This document shows, piece by piece, positions 32,601 to 40,304 of a stretch of 64,000 nucleotides of DNA. The translations under genes were made by a program, and so were the position numbers. Within the stretch, counting starts at the first letter, position 1; each line of letters starts with the position of its first letter. Source of the stretch: an uncultured Pseudomonadota bacterium (lineage in GTDB: Bacteria > Myxococcota_A > UBA796 > SXON01); the NCBI GenBank assembly GCA_903885375.1, contig CAISIK010000219.1, positions 1 through 64,000 of the forward strand, written 5' to 3'. Under the pieces are notes generated by a model. That model was not told where the DNA came from. It did not search any database and saw nothing but the letters and a program-made list of their open reading frames with translations.

Positions 32601-34700
32601 TCAGGGCGCGGCGTCGCCCCCCACGAAGGGCCGCACCTGCTTGATGATGAGCCGCCCGTCGGCGAGCACCTTCTGCTCGGTGTCCCACACGCGCGCGGCG
32701 CCGTCGTCGGGGTGATCCCACGGCATCACGCCGTCCACCTCCCAGAGGAGGCTGCCCACCGCGCCGAGCTGGGCATCGCTGAGGACGGCGAAGCCGGGGT
32801 CGACCTCGCTGGAGGCTTCGAGGCGCACGATGTCCACCACCTCGCCCGCCTCCACGGTGAGCAGGGAGCGCTCGGGGGTGATGCCGGCCTCCGCGCTCAC
32901 CACGTCGAGGTCGCCCACCTGCGCCTCCACCAGCCAGCCGGGGGAGCTCCCGAGCGGGTTGCCGGTGAACGCGACCAGGTTCGCGCGCTCCCCCTCCGCC
33001 TGGTCGTTCACCAGCACCGCCATCGCCACGCCGAGCTGGTCGATGCCGTACCACTCGCGCTCCTCCCACGCGCCGGTCGCCCAGAGGCTCGCCCAAACCG
33101 TGCGCAGCGCGCTCTCGATGGACTTCTCGCTCGACTTGTCGTCGTCGCAGGCGCTGGGGCCCGCCTCGTCGGCGTCGAGGTCGTCGGCGAGGCAGGCGCT
33201 GGCGCTCTCGTAGAGGCCGGCGCCGGAGAACTCGAGGCCATCCTCCGCGTTTGACGAGCTGCGGAAGCGCAGCATGATGGTGTCGGTGCCGAAGGCGGCG
33301 CGGATGGCATCGGCAACGGAGGAGAGGTCCTCCGGCGCAACGGGCGCCGCCAGCATCGCCTCGCGGAGCGCGGCCAGGCGCTCGGCCCGCACGCCGCTGT
33401 CGGCGAGGAACTCGGGGTCGGCGTGCCAGGCCACGAGCGTGTCGGCGAACGTGAGCGCCGCGGTGCCGCCGGCCACGGGGGCGCTCCACCCGTTTTCCCG
33501 CACGAAACGGTCGTAGTAGGAGAAGGGGACGACGAAGCCATCGAGCTGCACCTCGGGCCCGATGCGCTGGTAGAGCGTGGCGAGGTTGGCCCCCTTGGCG
33601 CCGAAGCGGGCGAGGGCGGCGGCGCGCTCCTCGGCATCCGCGGTGGGCACCTCGAGGAGGGGGAGCGGCGTGGGCCAGTCGAGGTCGGGGGCCGGCACCG
33701 CAACGGGCGCGGGGCGCAGGGCCTCCCACCACGCGGAGGCTTCGGCGGCGGTGGCCGAGCGAACGTCGAGCCGGTCGGCGCCACACTCCAGCCGCACGAG
33801 CTGGCCCTCCCAGGCGGCGAGGCGGGTCCATGGCTCGGCAGTAAAGCAGTTCGGCGTGCCGCGGCTCGACATGCGCACGTTGAGGTGGCTCAGCGCGGCC
33901 TGACGGCTGCCGGTCACGACGCCGCTCACCACGCGGTCGAGGTCCATCGGCGCCTCGTCGAGCACGAGGAGGTCCTGGTAGCCGAAGGCGCCGGCCGTGC
34001 TGTCCTCGGCCAGTGTGGCGAGCGACTGGAAGCGGACGGTGCCGAACCCCGCCGCCACGGTGTAGGCCTCGTAGGTGACGTTGCTCTCGCCGCGGATCGG
34101 GAAGGGGGCATCGGTCCACCCGACCACCGCCTCGCGCTGGGCGGAGGAGGAGGGGGAGAAGGCGAGGTCGCCGAGCGCGAAGCGCGGCTGCAGCTCCCGC
34201 CAGACGGTGAGGACCTCCTCGTAGGTGGGGGCGCTGCTCGGCACGGCGGGGTCGTCCCACACGATGAACCCGAAGCGGTGGGAGCCGTCGACCTCGATGT
34301 ACTCCGACACGTCGCCGCCCCAGTAGTCCCGGCGGTCGGGCTCGATGATCATGGCCACGTAGGCCATCCAGCCGAGTTCGCCGTAGTGCTCGGGGAAGAC
34401 CTCGCGGAGAAAGTCGTAGTGGAGCGCGTAGCGCTGCGAGTTCACGAACATCGCCGGCAGCGGACGATCCGGGGCCACGGGCACGAGGTACTTCACCGCG
34501 CGTGCCTGGTCGATCACGTCGGCTTCCACGCTCAATGTGAGCCAGGTGGCCTCGTCGAGGATGGCCTCTTCGCACACGGTGGTGCCGAAGCGGTCGTTGG
34601 CGAGGTCGCAGGTGGTGGGGTCGGCGGGCGGCGTGGCGGAGTCGCAAGCCGCGAGGGGCAGCAGCAGCAGGAGCGCCGCTCGCCACCGGCGCAAGCTCAC
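32601..34700 (-). CDS. Lipoprotein with PEP/pyruvate-dikinase N-terminal (ATP-grasp-like) domain
   Basis: 699 residues. The GTG at 34700 gives VSLRRWRAALLLLLPLAAC, a lipoprotein signal. The N-terminal 320 residues are unfamiliar. The C-terminal 300 resemble the nucleotide-binding part of pyruvate phosphate dikinase / PEP synthase: ARFGAKGANLATLYQRI, GFVVPFSYYDRFV, the hallmark MLRFRSSSNAEDGLEFSGAG, SALRTVWASLWATGAWEE and the closing GRLIIKQVRPFVGG. The catalytic phospho-His domain is absent. An ATP-grasp fold on an exported lipoprotein is odd, since ATP is scarce outside. The GTG overlaps the upstream stop as GTGA, so it is coupled to the MYXO-CTERM protein before it. Confidence 0.78.
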   Translation of the reverse strand: MSLRRWRAALLLLLPLAACDSATPPADPTTCDLANDRFGTTVCEEAILDEATWLTLSVEADVIDQARAVKYLVPVAPDRPLPAMFVNSQRYALHYDFLREVFPEHYGELGWMAYVAMIIEPDRRDYWGGDVSEYIEVDGSHRFGFIVWDDPAVPSSAPTYEEVLTVWRELQPRFALGDLAFSPSSSAQREAVVGWTDAPFPIRGESNVTYEAYTVAAGFGTVRFQSLATLAEDSTAGAFGYQDLLVLDEAPMDLDRVVSGVVTGSRQAALSHLNVRMSSRGTPNCFTAEPWTRLAAWEGQLVRLECGADRLDVRSATAAEASAWWEALRPAPVAVPAPDLDWPTPLPLLEVPTADAEERAAALARFGAKGANLATLYQRIGPEVQLDGFVVPFSYYDRFVRENGWSAPVAGGTAALTFADTLVAWHADPEFLADSGVRAERLAALREAMLAAPVAPEDLSSVADAIRAAFGTDTIMLRFRSSSNAEDGLEFSGAGLYESASACLADDLDADEAGPSACDDDKSSEKSIESALRTVWASLWATGAWEEREWYGIDQLGVAMAVLVNDQAEGERANLVAFTGNPLGSSPGWLVEAQVGDLDVVSAEAGITPERSLLTVEAGEVVDIVRLEASSEVDPGFAVLSDAQLGAVGSLLWEVDGVMPWDHPDDGAARVWDTEQKVLADGRLIIKQVRPFVGGDAAP

Positions 34701-35491
34701 CTTCGGCGCCGGGCAGCGGCGAGGAGGGCCGCCACTGCGGCCGCGGCCCCGCCGGCCCCCGCGCCCGTGCCGTTGCAGGCGCACTCGGTGGCCCCCGGGG
34801 TGGAGTTCGTCAGCACCTCGACCGGCTCGCACCGCGCCTCGCTGGCCGCCCAATCGCCATTGAACTCACGCACCGAAACGGCCGCGCACCACTCCGGGGG
34901 CTCGGCCTCCGAGGTGCCCGTTTCCCACGCGCGGCTGGTCTCCGTTCCCGCCGCCGCCATGCCGTAGGCCACGAGGGTGAGGTCGGTGCCCGGCCCATCC
35001 TGCCAGCGTACGGCGAGGTCCTCGCCGGGGATGCTGCCGAAGCCGGCGATGGCATCCGCCTGCACCACGAAGCTGTCCTGCACGGTGGTGGGCACCAGCT
35101 CGAGCAGCTCGGGCGTGATGCCCACCGTACGCGTGGCCTCGGTGCCCGTGGTAAACGCCACGGTCGACTCCTCGCTGCTCCCATCGGTGGCCACCATGGT
35201 GAGCGTGTAGAGGGTTTCCGGCTCCAGCGGGGCCGATGGTTCGAGCTCCCCGATGCGCCGGGTGACCTGCACCACGGCCTCCGCAACGACGCCGGCGTCG
35301 TTGCTCAGCGTGAGCGACCACTCATCCCCGCCGCAGCCCCCCTCGCTGAAGAACACGGCGGGCACCACATCGAGCGGCACGTTCACCGCGCTCGCGGCCG
35401 GATGGCTCCCGACGGGCTCGCTGACGTTGCAGATGTCCATCGCGGGGGCGGCATCGGCGAGGGCGAGCTGGGAGATCAGGAAGAGCTGCAT
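34697..35491 (-). CDS. Exported Ig-like protein with MYXO-CTERM-type tail
   Basis: 264 residues. Signal peptide (MQLFLISQLALADAAPA), two beta-sandwich-like segments (LTLSNDAGVVAEAVVQV and LYTLTMVATDGSSEESTVAF suggest fibronectin-III or Ig repeats), then a C-terminus of CACNGTGAGAGG, a hydrophobic Ala/Leu stretch and RRRR. Cys-x-Cys, membrane helix and Arg cluster make a MYXO-CTERM-like sorting signal, processed by myxosortase in myxobacteria and leaving the protein on the cell surface. No Shine-Dalgarno was found. It overlaps the dikinase-fold lipoprotein gene, so both are probably on the surface together. Confidence 0.75.
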   Translation of the reverse strand: MQLFLISQLALADAAPAMDICNVSEPVGSHPAASAVNVPLDVVPAVFFSEGGCGGDEWSLTLSNDAGVVAEAVVQVTRRIGELEPSAPLEPETLYTLTMVATDGSSEESTVAFTTGTEATRTVGITPELLELVPTTVQDSFVVQADAIAGFGSIPGEDLAVRWQDGPGTDLTLVAYGMAAAGTETSRAWETGTSEAEPPEWCAAVSVREFNGDWAASEARCEPVEVLTNSTPGATECACNGTGAGAGGAAAAVAALLAAARRRR

Positions 35492-35522
35492 GGGTGGGGC
35501 TCGGGGTGGGGACGACGTGCGC

Positions 35523-36722
35523 TCAGGCGGGGACCACTTCCACGGCCACGTCGACGGAGTAGGCGCCCCCCTTCGCAGGGAAGCGCGCATCGCGCAGGGC
35601 GCGCTCGACGTGTTCGAAGAGGAGCTCGTAGCCGGCGTAGGCCTTCTGGGAGGTGGGCACGCCATCGTCGCCGACCACCACCCGCGCCGTCACGATGGAC
35701 TTTGGCAGTTCGTAGGGAACGGCGATCTCCGGCAGGCCGGTGATGAACAGCGGCTTCATTCCGAGGGTGGCGAACTCCACCAGCGGGGCGGTGCCGTCGG
35801 CGGCGGGGACGGGGTCGGCGCGCTTCACGGCCCGCTGCGCCACCACCGAGATCGGCTCGCCGTGCTCGGGCAGGAAGTTGGCCACGCGCTGCACCGCCGC
35901 GCGCTGGGCGATGTACTGCACGTTGGCGGCGCCCGCCGCCGAAGCCACGAAGCGCCCGTCGGTGGAGAACCCGGAGAACAGGATCTGGCCGGCCGCCGGG
36001 TCGATCCACGCTTCGCCGCCGGCGCGCAGGTCCACCAGGCCGCCGTTGGCGGAGGACTCCACCGCGCCGCCGGGCGCCACCGTGGCCCGACCCGACACGT
36101 CGATCAGCGCGAGCCCGAGCCGATCGTCGACATGCGCGTACTTCACCGTGCCGGCGCCGGCCGTACCGGTGCCGGTGGGGAGCTGCACCATGAGCCCCAC
36201 GTCGGTGCGCTTCCATCCCCGGATCCAGTCCTTGGGATCGGTGGGCGTGGTGACATCGAGCGGCGAGAACATCGCCCGCAGGAAGGAGCGCATCTGGTCG
36301 GAGAGCTGGCCCTCGGTGATGTTCCCCTCGGGGAGGCCGTTCACGTCGAAGTCGCGGATGCGGCCATCGGGGGTGACGAGGTAGTCGATCCCGACCGGCC
36401 GGGTGAAGTCCATCCAGTCGGCCATCACCGAATCCACCCGCTCCTGCGAGTCGTTCTGCGGGTCGCCCGTGAGGTGGAACCATGCCAGCGTGCACTTGAT
36501 CTCGGTGTTCTTGCCGAGCGGCTTGGCGATGCACTCCGCCTCGGCGCGCATGCGGATGCCCTGCACGCGGGTGCTGATGTTCTTCCGAGCGGAGGCACGG
36601 ATGCCCGCCCCCCAGAAGAGCTCGTTGTCCATGTAGTAGCGAATGGTCTCGCCCGCGGTGTAGCGGAACGTGGGTGTTTCCGCGTGAGCAAGCGCGAGCA
36701 TGAAGAGGGCGGAGCCAAGCAT
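35523..36722 (-). CDS. Exported protein with TonB-C-like C-terminal domain
   Basis: 399 residues with a signal peptide (MLGSALFMLALAHAETP). The body has no family I recognise; it carries RYYMDNELFWGAGI near the start and a long central beta-rich region. The last 65 residues (VVVGDDGVPTSQKAYAGYEL, then HVERALRDARFPAKGG) have the strand-helix-strand order of the TonB C-terminal / energy-transducer-like domain. TACAGT stands 6 nt before the ATG with no Shine-Dalgarno. It is followed by 31 bp and then the MYXO-CTERM protein gene. Confidence 0.68.
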   Translation of the reverse strand: MLGSALFMLALAHAETPTFRYTAGETIRYYMDNELFWGAGIRASARKNISTRVQGIRMRAEAECIAKPLGKNTEIKCTLAWFHLTGDPQNDSQERVDSVMADWMDFTRPVGIDYLVTPDGRIRDFDVNGLPEGNITEGQLSDQMRSFLRAMFSPLDVTTPTDPKDWIRGWKRTDVGLMVQLPTGTGTAGAGTVKYAHVDDRLGLALIDVSGRATVAPGGAVESSANGGLVDLRAGGEAWIDPAAGQILFSGFSTDGRFVASAAGAANVQYIAQRAAVQRVANFLPEHGEPISVVAQRAVKRADPVPAADGTAPLVEFATLGMKPLFITGLPEIAVPYELPKSIVTARVVVGDDGVPTSQKAYAGYELLFEHVERALRDARFPAKGGAYSVDVAVEVVPA

Positions 36723-36728
36723 GGGCTC

Positions 36729-36734
36729 ACTGTA
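36729..36734 (-). promoter_or_regulatory. TANNNT element 6 nt before an exported-protein gene
   Basis: On the minus strand TACAGT, six bases, ATG at 36722; no Shine-Dalgarno. Fits a -10 element of a leaderless mRNA. Confidence 0.4.
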
Positions 36735-36736
36735 GC

Positions 36737-36752
36737 GCGGGCTTCCGCCCGC
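36737..36752 (-). terminator. Intergenic hairpin with GNRA-type tetraloop
   Basis: On the minus strand GCGGGC-GGAA-GCCCGC, a 6-bp GC stem capped by GGAA, lies between the stop at 36770 and the start at 36722. It could end transcription from upstream or protect the 3' end; there is no U-run. Confidence 0.35.
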
Positions 36753-36769
36753 CGCCCGGCACGGTTTGT

Positions 36770-38263
36770 CTACAGGCCGCTGCCGAATCCGATGCGCAAC
36801 GAGGCCATGGAGGTGGGCGTTCCGGGCGCCGCGAAGTCATCGAACTGGGTGCCGCGGTACAGGTCGATCGTGAGGCGGAGCCAGGTCTGGCCGTCGTTCT
36901 TCATGGGGATGCCCACGGAGAGCCGGGCGCCGGGGCCCAGGCTGGCCGGCGCGAACCAGCCGTAGGTGCCGCCGAGCAGGAAGAACACCTTGCCGGGCAG
37001 CGGGCGCGGCAGGTACACGCCCACGCCGCCGTTGGGCCGGAAGAAGGCGCTGGTCTGCTGGTTGTCCTCGGGCGTGGTGCCGCCGTCGGTGCCGAAGGCC
37101 ATCTGCACGGCCGGGGCGAGCGCCATGTCGCCGGAGGCGAAGATCGCGGCGTTGTAGATGCCCAGCTCGAGACCGAGCGAGCCGCCGAACTGGTAGGTGA
37201 GCTCCTCGACACCCTTGTTGCCGGAGAAGCCGCTCGATTGGAGCACGCCGCCGCCGAGCTCGCCCACGAAGAGCAGGGTGACCGGCCGCTTCTTCTCCAC
37301 GATCGCGCCGCCGGAGAACGCCGCGAGCCGGGGGCGCCCCTTGGCATCGAGCGTACCGAGGAAGACGCGGGGCTCGCCACCCGCGCGACCGGCCAGCGAG
37401 CGAACCGCCGCCGCCATGTCGGGAGGTACATCCGCGGAGCCCAACGCCACCGCGGCCGATGAACTGGCGAGCACCTCGGGAGAGATGGCCGCGCGGAGAT
37501 TGACCGTGTCGTTGGGGGCGGAGTCGAACTCCATCCGCTCGGCCACCGTGCCGCTCACGAGCACGTGGGCGTAGTGGTGGCCGGGCGCGAGATCGACGCT
37601 CCGCGTTTCGGCAGGGACGGGCACGCCATCCACCACCACCTGGCAGCCGGGGGGCAGCGTGTCGATCGCGAGGTGGCCCGGCGGGAGGAGTGCGAGCTCC
37701 GCCTGCAGCGCCGTCACCTTCGCGAGCGACTGCCCATCGGGCAGATCGGACCGCTCGAACACGTGCCGCGGGTCGAGCGCGATGGCATCCACCCAGGGGC
37801 GAACTGCGCTGCGCCCGGCCACGCTCACCCGAAAGGGCGCGGTGTCCTGGAGGCTCGGGAAGAGGTTGTCGGGGTAGCCGCGGGTGATGCCCGCTCCCTC
37901 CCACAGGAGCGCCGTGCGGAGCTGATCGCGCTGGACGGCATCGGCGAGGAGCGAGATGGGATCGACCGCGCTGGCGAGGGCCCGGGCCACGCCCGCCTCG
38001 GATTCGAACTCCTCCCACCGCGCGCGCCCTTCCTTCAGCACCGTGGCGAGCGCGGTGAGGCGCTGCTCGTCGGCGGCGGTGACGGGCTCGGCCGCAAAGG
38101 CCACATCGGCCCAGGCGCGGTGTTGCGCCGGGCCGGTTTCGCGCTCGGCCAGCTTGACGACCTCCGCGGACGGCGGGCTGGGCTGCATCCAGACGACGAG
38201 GGCGGCGGGCGCCTGGGCAGGCGCCGCGAGCACCGGAGACAGCAGCCAGAGGAAGGGGAGCAT
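36770..38263 (-). CDS. Exported PEGA-like protein with beta-barrel C-terminus
   Basis: 497 residues. Signal peptide (MLPFLWLLSPVLAAPA), an alpha-helical N-terminal part, then a PEGA-like domain around residues 190-235 (GHLAIDTLPPGCQVVVDGVP ... VDLAPGHHYAHVLV). The last 170 residues are beta strands with Gly-rich turns ending in SMASLRIGFGSGL, a C-terminus typical of outer-membrane barrels. It may sense or bind sugar through the PEGA part. The start is 14 bp after the previous stop, in a run of eight G:C pairs, and has no Shine-Dalgarno. Same operon as the gene at 38278-40248. Confidence 0.68.
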   Translation of the reverse strand: MLPFLWLLSPVLAAPAQAPAALVVWMQPSPPSAEVVKLAERETGPAQHRAWADVAFAAEPVTAADEQRLTALATVLKEGRARWEEFESEAGVARALASAVDPISLLADAVQRDQLRTALLWEGAGITRGYPDNLFPSLQDTAPFRVSVAGRSAVRPWVDAIALDPRHVFERSDLPDGQSLAKVTALQAELALLPPGHLAIDTLPPGCQVVVDGVPVPAETRSVDLAPGHHYAHVLVSGTVAERMEFDSAPNDTVNLRAAISPEVLASSSAAVALGSADVPPDMAAAVRSLAGRAGGEPRVFLGTLDAKGRPRLAAFSGGAIVEKKRPVTLLFVGELGGGVLQSSGFSGNKGVEELTYQFGGSLGLELGIYNAAIFASGDMALAPAVQMAFGTDGGTTPEDNQQTSAFFRPNGGVGVYLPRPLPGKVFFLLGGTYGWFAPASLGPGARLSVGIPMKNDGQTWLRLTIDLYRGTQFDDFAAPGTPTSMASLRIGFGSGL

Positions 38264-38277
38264 CAGGGGGGGGCCTA

Positions 38278-40248
38278 TCAGAGCGTGGTGCCGATGCCAG
38301 CCGTGATCGCGACGATCGGGCTCACGGGAACCGGGGATTTGCTGGATCCGCCCCCTGCGGCCCACGCGAGGCTCGAGGCGAAGGGGAATACCGCGCCCAC
38401 GCGGCCGTCCAAATCCACGTAGGGGCGCACCCGCGGGAGCTCCTTCTTCATGGGGATGGCGAAGTTCCAGCCGAAGTGGGCGGTGGTGTTCAGGGCGTAG
38501 GGCATGTTGGACCACCCCACCCGCAACATGATGCGCGGCCCGAGGCCGAGACCGGCATCCCGACCGAGCACCACGCCGCCCGTGAGGTACATCGAGCGGT
38601 TCACGAAGTCGGTGTGCACGACCTGCTGCCATTCCGGCGGCTTCTCGCCCTTCTCGGTCTCTTCACCCTCGTAGCTGAAGGTGTCGCCCGCTTCGGGGTT
38701 GTTGAACTTGTCGTCCTCGTCGTTGTAGACCACGCCATCGAGGTTGCCATCGAGGAAGTAGCGCTCCACGAAAACGCCCTCGGGCAGAAAACCCGCCTCG
38801 GCGCCGATGCCGAGGGCCAAGCGGTTGTAGTGGGCGCGCAGCTCGAGCGTGAGCGGGATCAGGGCCGGCTTGGCCTCCAAGGAGGCGAGGCTGGAAGGGT
38901 CGACCTCGAAGCTGCTCGACGCCGCGGCGGAGGCTGCATCCGAGCCGTCGGGGAGGTTGTAGACCGGGGTGGCCGTGGAGTAGGCGAGGCCGCCCGCGAT
39001 CTGCACGGCGAAGTGCACCGGGAAGGAGTCATCTCCGCCCTGGACCTTCGACAGGCTCGCGGTGGGGCGGTCGTAGCGCCACATCGCGGTCTTGTTCGGG
39101 TTTCCTTCCTTGGGCACGGCGATGTAGATCTCGGCCTTCTCGTGGATCTTCGCGTAGATCGCGAGGTAGTTGAGGATGACGCCCTCGAGCTGGGGCGAGC
39201 ACTCGTTGAGGTGCAGGAAGAGCTGCTCGATGAGGTCGAGGCCCATCTTCTTCCGCGCCACGTCGCGCACGAAGTACCGCTTGCCTTCGAGCTTGGTGAC
39301 CTCGAGGCGCTCGCTGAGGCCGTGCCCGTTGTCCACCCGCTTGAGGTAGATGTCGGTACGACCGAGGAAGATGTCGATCTCGCCCTGATCGTCGGGGTCG
39401 GACTTGATGCCGTTGAGGTAGATCTCGTAGCGGGTGGCGAACTCCGCGGGGTCGAAGTCCACGCCATCCTGCTCGAAGTTGATCTTCAAGGTCGGGAAGC
39501 CGCCCTGCTGCATCATGGACAGGTACGCCTGGATGCTGGCGTTGAGGTCCTGATCGGTGAGCTTCGACATGAGCGAGGGGTCCTGGTTCGCCAGCACCGC
39601 CGCCATGTAGTAGTAGTAGTTCACGGCTTGGAACCCTACCTGCTCGTAGAACGGCGGGATCATTTCGTTCTGGTTCTCCGCCGCGCGCCCCACCTGGGCG
39701 TACAGGAGGAAGAGGGGCTCACGGAGCTCCACGCGGTCGACGAACCACAGGAGCTCCACCATCTCCTGGAGCTCCTTGGCCTTGAGGCCCCACTGCGAGG
39801 GGCTCCAGCCGTTGTACGGAACGGCCGACACCTCGGCCACCGCCTCCATCACGCGGGCGATGTTCTGCGAGGGCACCACGGCCGGCTGCATGGCGGGCAC
39901 GACGGTCTGGTCCTTGACCTTGCGGCCTTCCTGGTAGAGGTCGACATCGGGGTAGAACTCGGCGTCGGGACGCTGGATCCGCGACTTCACGATGCGCTGG
40001 ACGTCGGGGTCGGAGAAGTCGGTGTCGGTGCCCTGCCACTTCAGCACGATCACGCGGGCGAGCCGCTCCTTGCGCTTCTGCTCGGCGGCCTTCTCCGCAT
40101 CGGTGATCTGCTTTTCTTTCTCCTCCGCGGACTTCTCCTTGTCCTTGTGCAGGGCCTCCGCGCTCTCGCCCCCCACGGCGCTGATGGGCTCCGCGGCGGC
40201 ACGCCCCGAAAGGAACAGCGAAAGCGCAAGACAGCACAACCAGCGCAT
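38278..40248 (-). CDS. Exported outer-membrane protein with charged coiled-coil N-terminus
   Basis: 656 residues; CGGAG 8 nt before the ATG. Signal peptide (MRWLCCLALSLFLSGRAAAEP), then a strongly charged Glu/Lys helix (about 30-65, SAEEKEKQITDAEKAAEQKR) likely to form a coiled coil. A globular region of about 300 residues with several aromatic motifs (AVNYYYYMAAVLAN) follows, then a C-terminal 200 residues of beta strands (LTLELRAHYNRLALGIGAEA ... IMLRVGWSNMPYAL) that read as an outer-membrane barrel. I cannot name a family. It is the first gene of a run ending at the MYXO-CTERM and dikinase-fold proteins. Confidence 0.68.
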   Translation of the reverse strand: MRWLCCLALSLFLSGRAAAEPISAVGGESAEALHKDKEKSAEEKEKQITDAEKAAEQKRKERLARVIVLKWQGTDTDFSDPDVQRIVKSRIQRPDAEFYPDVDLYQEGRKVKDQTVVPAMQPAVVPSQNIARVMEAVAEVSAVPYNGWSPSQWGLKAKELQEMVELLWFVDRVELREPLFLLYAQVGRAAENQNEMIPPFYEQVGFQAVNYYYYMAAVLANQDPSLMSKLTDQDLNASIQAYLSMMQQGGFPTLKINFEQDGVDFDPAEFATRYEIYLNGIKSDPDDQGEIDIFLGRTDIYLKRVDNGHGLSERLEVTKLEGKRYFVRDVARKKMGLDLIEQLFLHLNECSPQLEGVILNYLAIYAKIHEKAEIYIAVPKEGNPNKTAMWRYDRPTASLSKVQGGDDSFPVHFAVQIAGGLAYSTATPVYNLPDGSDAASAAASSSFEVDPSSLASLEAKPALIPLTLELRAHYNRLALGIGAEAGFLPEGVFVERYFLDGNLDGVVYNDEDDKFNNPEAGDTFSYEGEETEKGEKPPEWQQVVHTDFVNRSMYLTGGVVLGRDAGLGLGPRIMLRVGWSNMPYALNTTAHFGWNFAIPMKKELPRVRPYVDLDGRVGAVFPFASSLAWAAGGGSSKSPVPVSPIVAITAGIGTTL

Positions 40249-40304
40249 GGGGGGACTCCGATGGGGCCGCTTATGACGTTGTCGGCTGGTCGTCGCGTGC
40301 GGAG

